Shown here: positions 21,723 to 32,141 of the stretch, one piece after another | How the letters are laid out: the number at the start of each line of letters is the position of its first letter | How positions within the stretch are numbered: position 1 is the first letter of the stretch | DNA from: a virus | DNA: 61,907 nt | Reading direction: 5' to 3' (one strand) | IMG/VR virus record: IMGVR_UViG_3300008117_000062 | Location: 1-61,907 of that record | Translations under genes and position numbers: made by a program | The notes under the pieces: generated by a model | Seen by the model: the letters and a program-made list of their open reading frames with translations, nothing else | Told to the model about the DNA's origin: nothing | Database searches by the model: none

Positions 21723-24083
21723 ATGGCAAACAACGCTCTCAAAACCCTACTGAAGACAGATCTTGTTCAGATGATCAAGAGTGGTCTTACAACACAAGAA
21801 AACTATTATCTTTTTGTAAGCAGAGCCACTCCATATACGGACAATGCAGAAACCACGACTGTTGTAGAGAGTGATACAGTTCCGCCATCAGTGGGTGAAT
21901 CATCAAGAAATGTATACGACACATTCAGGAACATTTTGTTCATCAAGAGGATTCAACCAGACAACATGCGGATAGTGATTCCGCGTGTCAATTGGACTGC
22001 TGGTGAAGTATATGATGCGTATACCGAAACAAAAGACATGGCTGGAAAAACATACTATGTGATGACCAGTGAATACAATGTCTACAAGTGCATGTATGCC
22101 GATGGGACATCGGATATAATGCCAACGGGTAAATCGTCCGACATCATAACAACTGGTGACGGATATAAGTGGAAGTACATCTATTCTGTACCCGAAGATT
22201 ATTTGGGTTTTATAACAGAAGAGTATATTCCCGTGTATCTTGCATCGGTTACAGATAAAGATCGGGTGGAGCAAAAGTTAGTTCAACAGAGGGCAAGACC
22301 AGGTTCAATAGATTCCGTTTCGATTACCGCTTCTCTAAGCCCCACATTTTCAAAGATATCTTCAGCAAAAAGATATGTGACGGAAGCATACAACTCATTC
22401 TTATCAACACAGGGAATAACTCCGAATGTGGCGGGATCGTCTTATATCGCATTTGATGCTTCACAAGAGAGCGCAACAATCGGTAGTTCTTATTGGGATG
22501 GATATGGTCTTTATGTCTCCGAAGGTGCTGGAGTGGGTCAATATTTCAGAATATTGAATTTTTATAAGAATGGGAATGCTGGTGCGAGTTACTACTATGC
22601 GAATGTCTATCCATCTCTAACCCGCAGTCTTGAAATAGCAGAATCAGAAAACAAGTCACAATTCAAGATAGTTCCATATGTTGTAGTCGATGGTGATGGT
22701 CAGGATGCAGTTGTTGTTCCCAATACCACCAATGCAAAGAAAGTGGTCACTATGTCTGTGATTAATCCAGGCAAGAACTACACATATGCAAGACCAAGAA
22801 TAACCACAGAAAGTTCAAGTGTAACTATTGGATCTGGTGTTCAGGCTCTCAATAATTCCATTTCAACGGAACTATCAACCCCCCAAGGCCATGGTGCTGA
22901 TGCCATAAAGGAATTTGGTGGATCCGATCTCATGATCATCATGGAAGTTGATGGGACAGAGGGCGGCAAGATATCAACAAGAAATGACTATAGGCAGTTT
23001 GGAATAATCAAGAATCCGTATCTTTATGGCGGTCTTACCCTTGCTGGCGTAGAAGAAGATGTGGTACTCAAGTTGCTGATAAAGAAAGAGCCTAACAAGA
23101 CTTCAATATACAGAACCAGAGATGAATACAATGCTGGTACTTTTGTAGTTGGTAATTACCTTATCGGCAAAGAATCATTGGCAAATGGTCGTATTGTTGG
23201 ATCAGAGAGGATTCCAGGTTCAGAATTCCATCAGGTAAATCTTGTTGATGTTGTTGGTAACTTCAGATTCTCAGATGAAGCATCGTTGAGAAGTCGCGTT
23301 TATTTTGGTCTAACATTCTCTGGGTCTTTTGTCACGGGAGACAGTGCATTCCAATATTCGGGAATCACTGGGTTGACCTTGTCTGCTTCTGGAACGGTGG
23401 TTTCGTTTGACATGAGTGAAGGAAGTGTATTGTTGAACTGTACCAATGGAGCCTTTGTAGAGGGCAAGTCAATATTCTTCACAACAGGTTCTACTCTTCC
23501 AAGTTCGTACATAATTGATGTTGATGAGGAGTTTGGAGAAAAGGTTGGGCAATTCTCGCTCGGACTGACAAGTGGAAGTGCGTTCCTTGTGTTTGGGTCT
23601 ACGGGAGGATTGAGAGATGAAAACTACGGAAGAATAGCATCTACTCAGTTGGACAGAGTGGAAATAACAGATGTAGGAGAATACAACCTGACCACACGAT
23701 TGACACTCGTTACTACATCTTCGCCATTTACAGATAAAATACTTGTTTCTGGTGACGCTATAGATGGCATTGTTTCACAGACCAATTCCACAACTTTGAA
23801 AAAGGTGACGGGAACGGTTGTTGATTTTGCCGTAACTGGTGGACTTGGCAACACTGGAACATTAAGCCTTACTGATGTAAAAGGTTCTTTCAACAGTAGT
23901 GATCCATTGTTCTATTCGGCCTACGGATCGACCGCAGAAGCCAGCATAGCCGCCAATATAAACTCTATTACCAATTCGGATATCGAAATAGGTTCTGGAG
24001 ATTTGTTATACATAGAAAATGTAAGACCAATCGTTAGAAATTACGAACAAGCCGAAGAGTTCAAGATCGTGATTGGTTTCTAG
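21723..24083 (+). CDS. 8: Baseplate wedge protein gp8, extended
   Basis: The first 200 residues match gp8: LFVSRATPYTD, RNVYDTFRNILFIKRI, RVNWTAGEVYDAYTET near residue 88, YNVYKCMYADGTSDIMPTG, and DGYKWKYIYSVPEDYLGF near 145. T4 gp8 is about 334 aa; this one is 786 aa, the extra 400 or more residues being Gly/Ser/Thr-rich beta-type sequence after residue about 340. gp8 joins the wedge arms in T4. The extension may add surface domains. Confidence 0.82.
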   Translation: MANNALKTLLKTDLVQMIKSGLTTQENYYLFVSRATPYTDNAETTTVVESDTVPPSVGESSRNVYDTFRNILFIKRIQPDNMRIVIPRVNWTAGEVYDAYTETKDMAGKTYYVMTSEYNVYKCMYADGTSDIMPTGKSSDIITTGDGYKWKYIYSVPEDYLGFITEEYIPVYLASVTDKDRVEQKLVQQRARPGSIDSVSITASLSPTFSKISSAKRYVTEAYNSFLSTQGITPNVAGSSYIAFDASQESATIGSSYWDGYGLYVSEGAGVGQYFRILNFYKNGNAGASYYYANVYPSLTRSLEIAESENKSQFKIVPYVVVDGDGQDAVVVPNTTNAKKVVTMSVINPGKNYTYARPRITTESSSVTIGSGVQALNNSISTELSTPQGHGADAIKEFGGSDLMIIMEVDGTEGGKISTRNDYRQFGIIKNPYLYGGLTLAGVEEDVVLKLLIKKEPNKTSIYRTRDEYNAGTFVVGNYLIGKESLANGRIVGSERIPGSEFHQVNLVDVVGNFRFSDEASLRSRVYFGLTFSGSFVTGDSAFQYSGITGLTLSASGTVVSFDMSEGSVLLNCTNGAFVEGKSIFFTTGSTLPSSYIIDVDEEFGEKVGQFSLGLTSGSAFLVFGSTGGLRDENYGRIASTQLDRVEITDVGEYNLTTRLTLVTTSSPFTDKILVSGDAIDGIVSQTNSTTLKKVTGTVVDFAVTGGLGNTGTLSLTDVKGSFNSSDPLFYSAYGSTAEASIAANINSITNSDIEIGSGDLLYIENVRPIVRNYEQAEEFKIVIGF

Positions 24084-24095
24084 GAGCAAGAGTAG

Positions 24096-27000
24096 ATGCC
24101 TTCTTACGACCCCTCGCTGTTCAATATCAATCCATATTACGATGACTTTAATGAGGACAAAAAGTTCCTCAGAATGCTGTTTAGACCTGGCTACTCCGTT
24201 CAGTCCAGAGAACTGACGCAGTTGCAGACCATCCTACAGAATCAGATTGAGCGATTTGGAAATCATATTTTCAAGGATGGAAGCAAAATACTTGGGGGTG
24301 AAATATCCACTCAGACCTTGAACTTTGTCCGAATCAAACCATCTACTTATTCGGCACCAATATTTACCATTTCCCCGTCTGATATTGTTGGTTATAGTCT
24401 AATACAAAGGAATGGAAATGGTGATATTCAGGTAAAGGCAAAGGTAATTGACTACAAGGAGTCTTATGGAGAAACAGATCCATATGGAATTGCTGTAGTA
24501 AGTTACCTTTCTGGCTCACAGTTTGCGGCTGGAGTAACCCTTGAATGCACCAACCCAGACAAGACTGTTGCCATAAGCATACCAACAAATACCGAAACAG
24601 AAGCCTCTGCAACACATACGGGAGTCTGCAAGGTTGTTGGAGTTAACGATGGTATCTACTATATCAATGGATTCTTTGTCAAGTCTACTGCACAGTTTGA
24701 GGCAGCATACACCGTAAGCAACGGTATAAGACAATTCACAAACCCGACAGGTTTTATGGGTTTTGATGTTGTTTCAACAATAGTCACTGACAAAGAAGAC
24801 TATACCATAAAGGATCCAGCAAGTGGAAGTTACAACTACAACGCTCCTGGAGCGCATCGCTATAAGATAGATCTTGTATTGAAATTCATTGAGACTCTGT
24901 CTGGTGAGGACTTTATAGATCTTGTTAGATATCAGAATGGATTGATTGTCGGAAAAAATGAAGAAACACAGTACTCCGAACTAGTTAAATTGTTTGCAGA
25001 AAGAACATATGATGAAAGTGGCAATTATGTCGTAAGACCATTCGATATAACATTTAGAGATGCAGGCGGAAATACCCTTTATGCAGATGTTGGGACGGGA
25101 AAAGCCTATGTGTTTGGTTACGAATATGAAAGCAAGTCCAAGGATTTTATTGAAATACCCAAGGCAAGATCAACCTTCGATTATGATGATCAAAGCATAG
25201 CGAACTACTTTGGAAACTATGTTAAGTTCCGATACACCCCATCTACTAGTTCGTCTCTTGTGCCTTTGTTTACTACGCTTAACTCAAATATAAATCAGTC
25301 AAGTAGGGGTCATAGGGTCTATTTGTACAAGGAAGCCATTACTGGCACTACCCTCAATCCACCAGATCTAACCAAGGCTTATTTCACTGGCTATGTTGGC
25401 AAAGTAGAACCAGAGCAGTCAAATACTCAGATAAGCACACAATCAAATGGAACAATAGACTTCAAGGTTCATTTCTTAGAAATAGACAACTTGAGTTCAT
25501 CGATAACGGGAGATAGCAATAATGCTGTTCTTGCCGCCATTGCACAATCAAGTTTATATCTGTATAACGAAGATACGAGAGTTTCCACCCCACTATTTAC
25601 GGTCACGCCAGATACACTTGCAGTAGGAATCACTTTTAACACCAATACTCTAGTTGCTACTATTAACAAAGTCAATAGTTTTGATTCTGATAGCAGATCA
25701 TTGATTTACAGAGCAAATGGGTCAGCAGCATCTACCGTAATAAAGAACATAGATGAACTAGCATATACACATCCTGTGTTTGTTGGATTTCAGGTAAACG
25801 CAAATACAACGGCGCAGCCTGAAGTTCTTTTGAACAAGGGCGTGGATTTCAACTGGTGTCTTGCTAATGGCACGACTCCAAATGGAGTCAATATTCCACT
25901 AGACATAACTGATGGATATTACATTGTTGCTTCTTCGGGAAATCAAAGTCTTCCCGCAAATAGTATGGTTAAGATTGTTGGAGATAATACAGCGGTACCT
26001 GTGGGTGCATTGAAAGTCACGGCAATATTGAGTGCAGACGGCGACAAGGTAAAATTCACATCAAATCTACCAAATGGTGGATACTACCTTGTAGGAAAGG
26101 CAAAGCATCGTAGCATTGGCATCATAACAACCCAAGACCAAGAGATGATTGGAAAGATGCGTGTAAAGACTTCCACCGATACATCTGAAGTCATAAACAA
26201 CAATACTGCAAATCTAAGCACATTTAGGCGAGTGATAAAGACAAATTCTGCTGGAACTCCATATGAGATTTACTTCAACTTGAATAAATCTGATGTGTGG
26301 AAGATAAACAGCATAACAGATGGTTCGGGAGTAGACATTTCCGATAGATTCATATTCGATAATGGTCAGACTGATCAGAAGTATGAACTATCAAAACTTT
26401 ATATTAAGCCAGAGTATCTGTCAACATACAAAGCCAATACGACATTTACAATAAATGTAAACTACAGTTACTTTGAACACACTGGATATGGTCCACTCAC
26501 AGTCGAATCGTATCGTGGAATATCGTATGAAAATATTCCAGTATACACAAGTCCGACATCGGGACAATCAATACAACTATCATCTGCCATCGATTTTAGG
26601 TTTGTGGCATCTGTTGCAGGAACTAATTCTCCTTATGTGACCTATTCAAACGGAATAATTCCCGACAAGTTTACTGTATCTTCTTCATATACAGCATATG
26701 TGCCGAGAATAGACAAGTTGGTTATTGGAAGAAATCTTTCTGCTGATGATGAAACACCTATTCCTTCTATATTGCGCGGGGTTCCTAGCGAAATCCCTAT
26801 TGTACCAGAAGACATTTCAGATTCGATGACATTGTTTGTTCTAAGTGTTCCTGCATACACATTTAGCCCAACAGATGTTAAGGCCGAGCGTATAGGAAAC
26901 TCACGATTTACTATGAAGGATATTGGAGAAATATCCAACAGAGTTAATGATCTTGAGCAATATGCGGTTCTCAATGAACTTGAATTGGGAATAATCTCTG

Positions 27001-29351
27001 CAAATCTAAAGTTAAATACGGGCGAAGATGCTATAGTGAAGGCTATTATCACTGATACATTTGATGGACATTCAATTGCCGATGTATCTGATCGAAATCA
27101 CCAATGTTCTATTGACATTGAACGAGGAGAACTAAGATCTTCTTTCCGCTCTGAAGCATACGAGTATAGGCATAATACAGCAGAGGCTGGTCTTACTTTA
27201 ACCACAGATAACATACTATGTCATAATTTCTCCAAGTTTGCAACACCTGTTATATCCCAAACGAAAGTCAGCACGACTCTAAAAGCAAATCCTTTTGATC
27301 TTCCAAATTGGGTAGGAAATATCAAAATAACTCCACATGGAGACTACTGGTATGACAATACTACACGCCCATTCGTCAAAAATAATGATGATAATGCAAA
27401 TGATGCTTGGCTGTCTGGAAACATTCTTGGATCTTATGGACACGGTTCACAGTGGAATGATTGGGAGAGTATTTGGTCTGGAATTTCAGTTGAACTTGAT
27501 GATGCAGAGAATAGAAAGAACTCATCCTTCTTTTCCAAACCAAGAGGTGTGAATTCTGGACTTAATATTGATAAAAAGAATATTATTGTTGATGGATATG
27601 ATAGGTTCATAACAGCACTCGAAACACAGAAATATGATTACATAACTCGTCTTAGAAAGAAGAAGTTCTACGAGCAAGTAGCCACAAACACAATACTCAA
27701 CAAGAGTGTTGTTCCTCTGATGCGAGGGGAAAAAACACTCACATTCAATGTCTACAACATGAAGCCAAACACAACGGTTCATGTATTCTTCGACAACATC
27801 AATGTGAATCAGTATTGCACTGTAAACGGTTCTTCTGGACCATTTATCACAGATTCTTCAAACGGATCTCTACTCAATGTGGTATTTGATATTCCAGCAA
27901 ATATGTTTGAAGTTGGAAATAAGATACTTCGTGTAATTGACAATGCTAACAATGTTGTTGAGAATGCAACCACAATTGCTGAAACCACATATAGAGCGTC
28001 TGGCCTCAAGGAAGATGAATATTATGGCGTTTCATCGATCAGACAACCAGATATTAGGAAACAGACTCCAAACAGCAACAAAGTTGTCAGTAATCCCCTC
28101 TATCGCGATAAGAGCATAAACACAGCCAAATACAATCAGTGGATCGATCCTCTTGCACAGACATTTGAGATCAGTCAGAATTTCTATCCAAATGGTCTTT
28201 ACCTTGAGAGTGTTGATCTGTTCTTTGCAACCAAGGATTCTTCTCTACCCGTTACAGTTGAGATACATCCAGTTGTGAATGGATTGCCTCATCCGTCTGT
28301 GGTTCTTCCATTTAGTACTGTTGTTAAGAATCCTTCGTCTGTTACTGCAAACAGTAGCACTCCGACAGCAACAAACTTCAAATTTTCAACTCCAGTTTAT
28401 CTTGCACCTGGTAGGTATGCAATACTTGTTCGATGCAATACATCAGACTACTCCTTGTTTGCTGCAAATATTGGAGACTTTGACATACTTACCAATGAAA
28501 GAATAGCATCCACTTTCATTGGAGGGGTATTGTTCAAACCACAGAATAACACTGAGCCAACTGGAGACAACAATATTGACTTGATGTTTAACTTGAACAG
28601 ATGTGAATTCTCATCACCATCTGGCGACATAGTGCTTCAAAACTACTATGGTGGTGCTGAAGATAATGCCACTGTCAATCTGATACAACCAAATCCAGTT
28701 GTGTTTGCTCCATCGGGAGTATCAGTTACAACAAAGATAATGGCTCCAACCGAGATGTCGGTGGTTCCAAATAGAAATATGACTCTGTCCACGCCATATC
28801 AGGTTTACTCAACGGGATCGCTAAACATAAAGTTGGCAACCAGCATTGTCACACCAACTCTTCTATCTCCGATGATAGACATGGATATGACAAATACTGT
28901 GGTTGTTGAGAATGTGATTGACAGTAGCAACAGCACTACAGAGGAATTGACACCGACATCTGGTGCCGCTAATTCTTCTGTAGCAAGATATATCTCCAAG
29001 AAAGTGACATTGCCTATTGGGGAATCTGCAACAGAACTTAAGGTAATACTTGATCTCAATAAGCCAGCAGGAACATTCATTGCTGTCTATGGAAAGGTTT
29101 CAGACTCACGAATAAACGCTGGATTCAACTCCACAGACAAGTATGTACTTATGAGCGTTGATGGAACAGATGCTTTCCAAACAGGAAATCAAAGCACGAA
29201 TTCACAATCCGAGTTCGACTTCAGAGAAATAATGTACAAGATGGCCTCAACCAAGGAATTTGATACATTCTCAGTCAAGATTTGCATGTACTCAACATCA
29301 AGCGGTTCAATCCCCAAGGTTAAGAATCTTCGGGTGGTGGCTGTTGAATGA
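24096..29351 (+). CDS. Giant DUF4815-type virion structural protein, 1751 aa
   Basis: The N-terminus (YYDDFNEDKKFLRMLFRPGY, then QSRELTQLQTILQNQIERFG and FKDGSKILGG) is the DUF4815 start found in large structural proteins of marine T4-like phages. The C-terminus (YKMASTKEFDTFSVKICMYS, then PKVKNLRVVAVE) is also typical. In between lie many beta-rich modules and a conserved-looking helical segment near 1180-1230. It probably forms the outer baseplate periphery or fibre attachment, where T4 has gp9-gp12, but that is an inference from position and size. AGGAG precedes the start. Confidence 0.75.
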   Translation: MPSYDPSLFNINPYYDDFNEDKKFLRMLFRPGYSVQSRELTQLQTILQNQIERFGNHIFKDGSKILGGEISTQTLNFVRIKPSTYSAPIFTISPSDIVGYSLIQRNGNGDIQVKAKVIDYKESYGETDPYGIAVVSYLSGSQFAAGVTLECTNPDKTVAISIPTNTETEASATHTGVCKVVGVNDGIYYINGFFVKSTAQFEAAYTVSNGIRQFTNPTGFMGFDVVSTIVTDKEDYTIKDPASGSYNYNAPGAHRYKIDLVLKFIETLSGEDFIDLVRYQNGLIVGKNEETQYSELVKLFAERTYDESGNYVVRPFDITFRDAGGNTLYADVGTGKAYVFGYEYESKSKDFIEIPKARSTFDYDDQSIANYFGNYVKFRYTPSTSSSLVPLFTTLNSNINQSSRGHRVYLYKEAITGTTLNPPDLTKAYFTGYVGKVEPEQSNTQISTQSNGTIDFKVHFLEIDNLSSSITGDSNNAVLAAIAQSSLYLYNEDTRVSTPLFTVTPDTLAVGITFNTNTLVATINKVNSFDSDSRSLIYRANGSAASTVIKNIDELAYTHPVFVGFQVNANTTAQPEVLLNKGVDFNWCLANGTTPNGVNIPLDITDGYYIVASSGNQSLPANSMVKIVGDNTAVPVGALKVTAILSADGDKVKFTSNLPNGGYYLVGKAKHRSIGIITTQDQEMIGKMRVKTSTDTSEVINNNTANLSTFRRVIKTNSAGTPYEIYFNLNKSDVWKINSITDGSGVDISDRFIFDNGQTDQKYELSKLYIKPEYLSTYKANTTFTINVNYSYFEHTGYGPLTVESYRGISYENIPVYTSPTSGQSIQLSSAIDFRFVASVAGTNSPYVTYSNGIIPDKFTVSSSYTAYVPRIDKLVIGRNLSADDETPIPSILRGVPSEIPIVPEDISDSMTLFVLSVPAYTFSPTDVKAERIGNSRFTMKDIGEISNRVNDLEQYAVLNELELGIISANLKLNTGEDAIVKAIITDTFDGHSIADVSDRNHQCSIDIERGELRSSFRSEAYEYRHNTAEAGLTLTTDNILCHNFSKFATPVISQTKVSTTLKANPFDLPNWVGNIKITPHGDYWYDNTTRPFVKNNDDNANDAWLSGNILGSYGHGSQWNDWESIWSGISVELDDAENRKNSSFFSKPRGVNSGLNIDKKNIIVDGYDRFITALETQKYDYITRLRKKKFYEQVATNTILNKSVVPLMRGEKTLTFNVYNMKPNTTVHVFFDNINVNQYCTVNGSSGPFITDSSNGSLLNVVFDIPANMFEVGNKILRVIDNANNVVENATTIAETTYRASGLKEDEYYGVSSIRQPDIRKQTPNSNKVVSNPLYRDKSINTAKYNQWIDPLAQTFEISQNFYPNGLYLESVDLFFATKDSSLPVTVEIHPVVNGLPHPSVVLPFSTVVKNPSSVTANSSTPTATNFKFSTPVYLAPGRYAILVRCNTSDYSLFAANIGDFDILTNERIASTFIGGVLFKPQNNTEPTGDNNIDLMFNLNRCEFSSPSGDIVLQNYYGGAEDNATVNLIQPNPVVFAPSGVSVTTKIMAPTEMSVVPNRNMTLSTPYQVYSTGSLNIKLATSIVTPTLLSPMIDMDMTNTVVVENVIDSSNSTTEELTPTSGAANSSVARYISKKVTLPIGESATELKVILDLNKPAGTFIAVYGKVSDSRINAGFNSTDKYVLMSVDGTDAFQTGNQSTNSQSEFDFREIMYKMASTKEFDTFSVKICMYSTSSGSIPKVKNLRVVAVE

Positions 29352-29518
29352 AAGACTATATCCGAGATGATCGAACAAAAGCAGTGTTTCTTTGCAATAA
29401 AGCAAAGGCACATGATCTTTTGGAAAAAAGAATGATGAGACGAGAAATAGAGGCTCTCAAAGAAGAGATAAATAGACTAAAGAGCCTAGTAGAAGAAATC
29501 ATAGCAAAGAGAACTTGA
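29348..29518 (+). CDS. Short coiled-coil protein, 56 aa
   Basis: The ATG overlaps the stop of the giant structural gene (ATGA). The protein is almost entirely helical and charged, with heptad-like hydrophobic spacing in EIEALKEEINRLKSLVEEII. A role in fibre trimerisation or as a fibre chaperone is possible but unproven. A late promoter box for the next gene lies inside it. Confidence 0.6.
   Translation: MKDYIRDDRTKAVFLCNKAKAHDLLEKRMMRREIEALKEEINRLKSLVEEIIAKRT
29467..29474 (+). promoter_or_regulatory. Late-type promoter box GATAAATA for the fibre cassette
   Basis: The box lies within the 56-aa gene, 46 nt before the first fibre gene start at 29520. Its position allows separate late expression of the adhesin genes. 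Confidence 0.5.
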
Positions 29519-29519
29519 A

Positions 29520-32129
29520 ATGCCGACAGGTCCATCAAGCATCAGTTACATAATCCCTCCCCTGACTTTGTCGGATACATTCTATGAATGGTATAATCTG
29601 ACAAACACAGATATCATTGACAAGTTAAATCGTGTCAAGGTTTATGAACTAGACGGAGACACTGGTATCGCAGTAAGTGTCGATGACTCTGGTATTGGGA
29701 CGATATACATCGATACAGTCATTCCTGGTGATCATACTTTTACGGGTAATATCACATTCAATGGGGCTGTTACCACAGTTAACACAAACCTCATCACCAT
29801 TGATGATTACAATCTTGTTCTTGGTGCTGTAGGTTCTGATGGAGGAACAGGCGGAACATCAGATGCCATAATCACCAATGCTGGTGGTGGCGGTATTGTC
29901 ATTGCTGGTGCATGTGGCGACAAATATTTCTTATGGAAAGCATTTGATGGCGGAAAGACCTATACAGCATGGCGCATCAGCGACAGTCTTGCTTTTGCTG
30001 GTGATGCAAAACTTTATTCGGGAAACAACAAGTTCATACTCAGCGAGGGTGATGACAATACACCCGCATCTCGCGTTACGATAACCACTCACAGCGGTGG
30101 AGTAACTGTAGATACTGAAACATATTTTGACTCTGTAGGAACCACATATGGAAACTTTGCTTTCCTAAGTGATGGTTCAACTCGCGTCATCAACGGATCG
30201 CTACTAAAAAGATTTACAATGCCAGTTGGTGGAATAACTGGCATTGGCCTCACCTTTGGTATGGTTGTTCGTCACGATACAACCACAAATGGAGTAACTC
30301 TTGCTCTAGCGAATACACCAGCAAATGCTGAATCTTTTGGTGTAGCAGTCAATCTAAATACGACATCAAATTTTGTCGATGTGAATCTTCTTGGATATGT
30401 CTCTGGCAACTTTGCAGATTGCATTGCAAGCCAAGATTCAATGACATCTCTTGGAACTGGTGAGTTCTACTTCTTGTCCGATACAGAGGCAGGAAAGATA
30501 ACCAAGACTCCACCATATATCACAGGTAGAGTCAGGAAGCCGATACTTTACGCACTAGGTAGCACTGCTGCTATGGTGATGAACTATGTTGGTGCAAAGA
30601 ATGTTGACTACGATGCACTCTACTCAAAGTTGAATGCATCCACAATCGTAATCAGTCATGATCCCAATGAGTTCAGCATTGGTGATGTTGTTAGATTTGA
30701 AGAAGGAATCACCTCTGGTACTCGACTCTATGGTTCATATGTCAAGGCTCAATGCACAAGTCCAGAGGAAGCAGAAGCCATTGGAATAATCTCAAAGGTA
30801 AATTACGGTGGGTCATCGGCATCATCTTTGATCACCATTTCTGGATTTATTGACCTTTCAGCAACTGGATTGACATATTCACCTGGTCAGGTCTACTTCC
30901 TCGGTGAGGAACCAGGCGAGTTGACGCTTGAAAGCCCAAGCACAGTCAACACAGTACGCAAGCCAATGATGGTTGCAGTCTCGCCAACTACAGCAGTTGT
31001 GCAGAACTATGTTGGTCTTGTGATAGACAGCAATTCAAGCACGGGTACGAGCATAGGACTATCAAGTTCATCTGGTCAGCGAAATAAGTTGATAAATGGA
31101 AACTTTGATATCTGGCAAAGAGGAACAACATTCTCCTACAGAAATCCAAGCACAGAACCAGACAGGTATTCTGCTGATAGATGGAAACTTGTCAACACTG
31201 GTGGTTCGACCGCGGATAGATTAGGCATCAGTGTAAACAGAACTCCACTTGGTCTTGGTGATCTTCCAAGTTCAACTGCATATTCCAACTATGGATTGCA
31301 GTTCTCAATAGGTACAGGAGGATATACAGCGGGATCAAGCACCTATCTTTATCAGCGTATTGAGGGTATTGAGAATCTGCCAAAGGGATATGCGACCGTT
31401 TCTTTCTACGCAAGATCTACAGTAACAAACTCAAGACTTGGTGTGTCATTTAGAAGAGACTTTGGTGGTGGTACTGCACCAGACTTTGCATCAACTGGCA
31501 TTGAGCAGAACTCGCAAAAAGTTGCAGGATTCGTCACCATTGTTCCAACTGAGTGGACTAAGTTTACACATACATTCAGCCTACCAGATTGCTCTAATGG
31601 ATTAATAGGCGCATCTGGTACAGATGGTCCCGAACTACGATTCTTCTTGAGGGCTGGCTCGGATCTTGTCACTGGCAAGGATGTATCTGAAGCAATCAAT
31701 CCAAATCTTATCAATTCTAACAGTTATAGCATTGAGATTGCACAGGTTCAACTTGAATCTGGTAGAGAGGCAACTGAGTTTGATCTAAGGGATCAGACTT
31801 CTGAAATGCAGAAGTGCATGAGATACTATCAGACGAATGCAAATGGAACTACTTATGAGCGACCATATAGATTCTTCACTGATGGCTCAATAAGTTATAG
31901 CACAACTACAAACATGGATGCTATCTATGTTGCGACTGGCATTTATCCTCAGATAACATTCCCAGTTAAGATGAGAACTCCAACTTATACACTGAACACA
32001 AAGGCAAGTTCACCTGGTGGAGCATCAAGTGTAATAACGGGATATTATAAACACAATGGGGGATTCCTTGCCCCCCATAATTCAACATCATGGTTTGTAA
32101 TGTATTACGAAGCAGAGGCAGAACTCTAA
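29520..32129 (+). CDS. Tail fibre/adhesin protein with repeated beta modules, 869 aa
   Basis: The N-terminus (about 1-120) contains a fibre-type TFTGNITFNGAVTTVNTN beta segment. Two copies of a roughly 110-residue module follow (about 245-360 and 390-503), each with a 'VVR-x-D/E' start, a 'FYLSDTEAGK / YFLGEEPGEL' turn and a 'VRKPILYA / VRKPMMVA ... NYVG' end. The C-terminal part has RNKLINGNFDIWQRGTTFSY, then YSADRWKL, and a carbohydrate-binding-like beta-sandwich widespread in phage fibres. It is the first gene of the adhesin cassette. Confidence 0.72.
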   Translation: MPTGPSSISYIIPPLTLSDTFYEWYNLTNTDIIDKLNRVKVYELDGDTGIAVSVDDSGIGTIYIDTVIPGDHTFTGNITFNGAVTTVNTNLITIDDYNLVLGAVGSDGGTGGTSDAIITNAGGGGIVIAGACGDKYFLWKAFDGGKTYTAWRISDSLAFAGDAKLYSGNNKFILSEGDDNTPASRVTITTHSGGVTVDTETYFDSVGTTYGNFAFLSDGSTRVINGSLLKRFTMPVGGITGIGLTFGMVVRHDTTTNGVTLALANTPANAESFGVAVNLNTTSNFVDVNLLGYVSGNFADCIASQDSMTSLGTGEFYFLSDTEAGKITKTPPYITGRVRKPILYALGSTAAMVMNYVGAKNVDYDALYSKLNASTIVISHDPNEFSIGDVVRFEEGITSGTRLYGSYVKAQCTSPEEAEAIGIISKVNYGGSSASSLITISGFIDLSATGLTYSPGQVYFLGEEPGELTLESPSTVNTVRKPMMVAVSPTTAVVQNYVGLVIDSNSSTGTSIGLSSSSGQRNKLINGNFDIWQRGTTFSYRNPSTEPDRYSADRWKLVNTGGSTADRLGISVNRTPLGLGDLPSSTAYSNYGLQFSIGTGGYTAGSSTYLYQRIEGIENLPKGYATVSFYARSTVTNSRLGVSFRRDFGGGTAPDFASTGIEQNSQKVAGFVTIVPTEWTKFTHTFSLPDCSNGLIGASGTDGPELRFFLRAGSDLVTGKDVSEAINPNLINSNSYSIEIAQVQLESGREATEFDLRDQTSEMQKCMRYYQTNANGTTYERPYRFFTDGSISYSTTTNMDAIYVATGIYPQITFPVKMRTPTYTLNTKASSPGGASSVITGYYKHNGGFLAPHNSTSWFVMYYEAEAEL

Positions 32130-32141
32130 AAGAGGATTACG

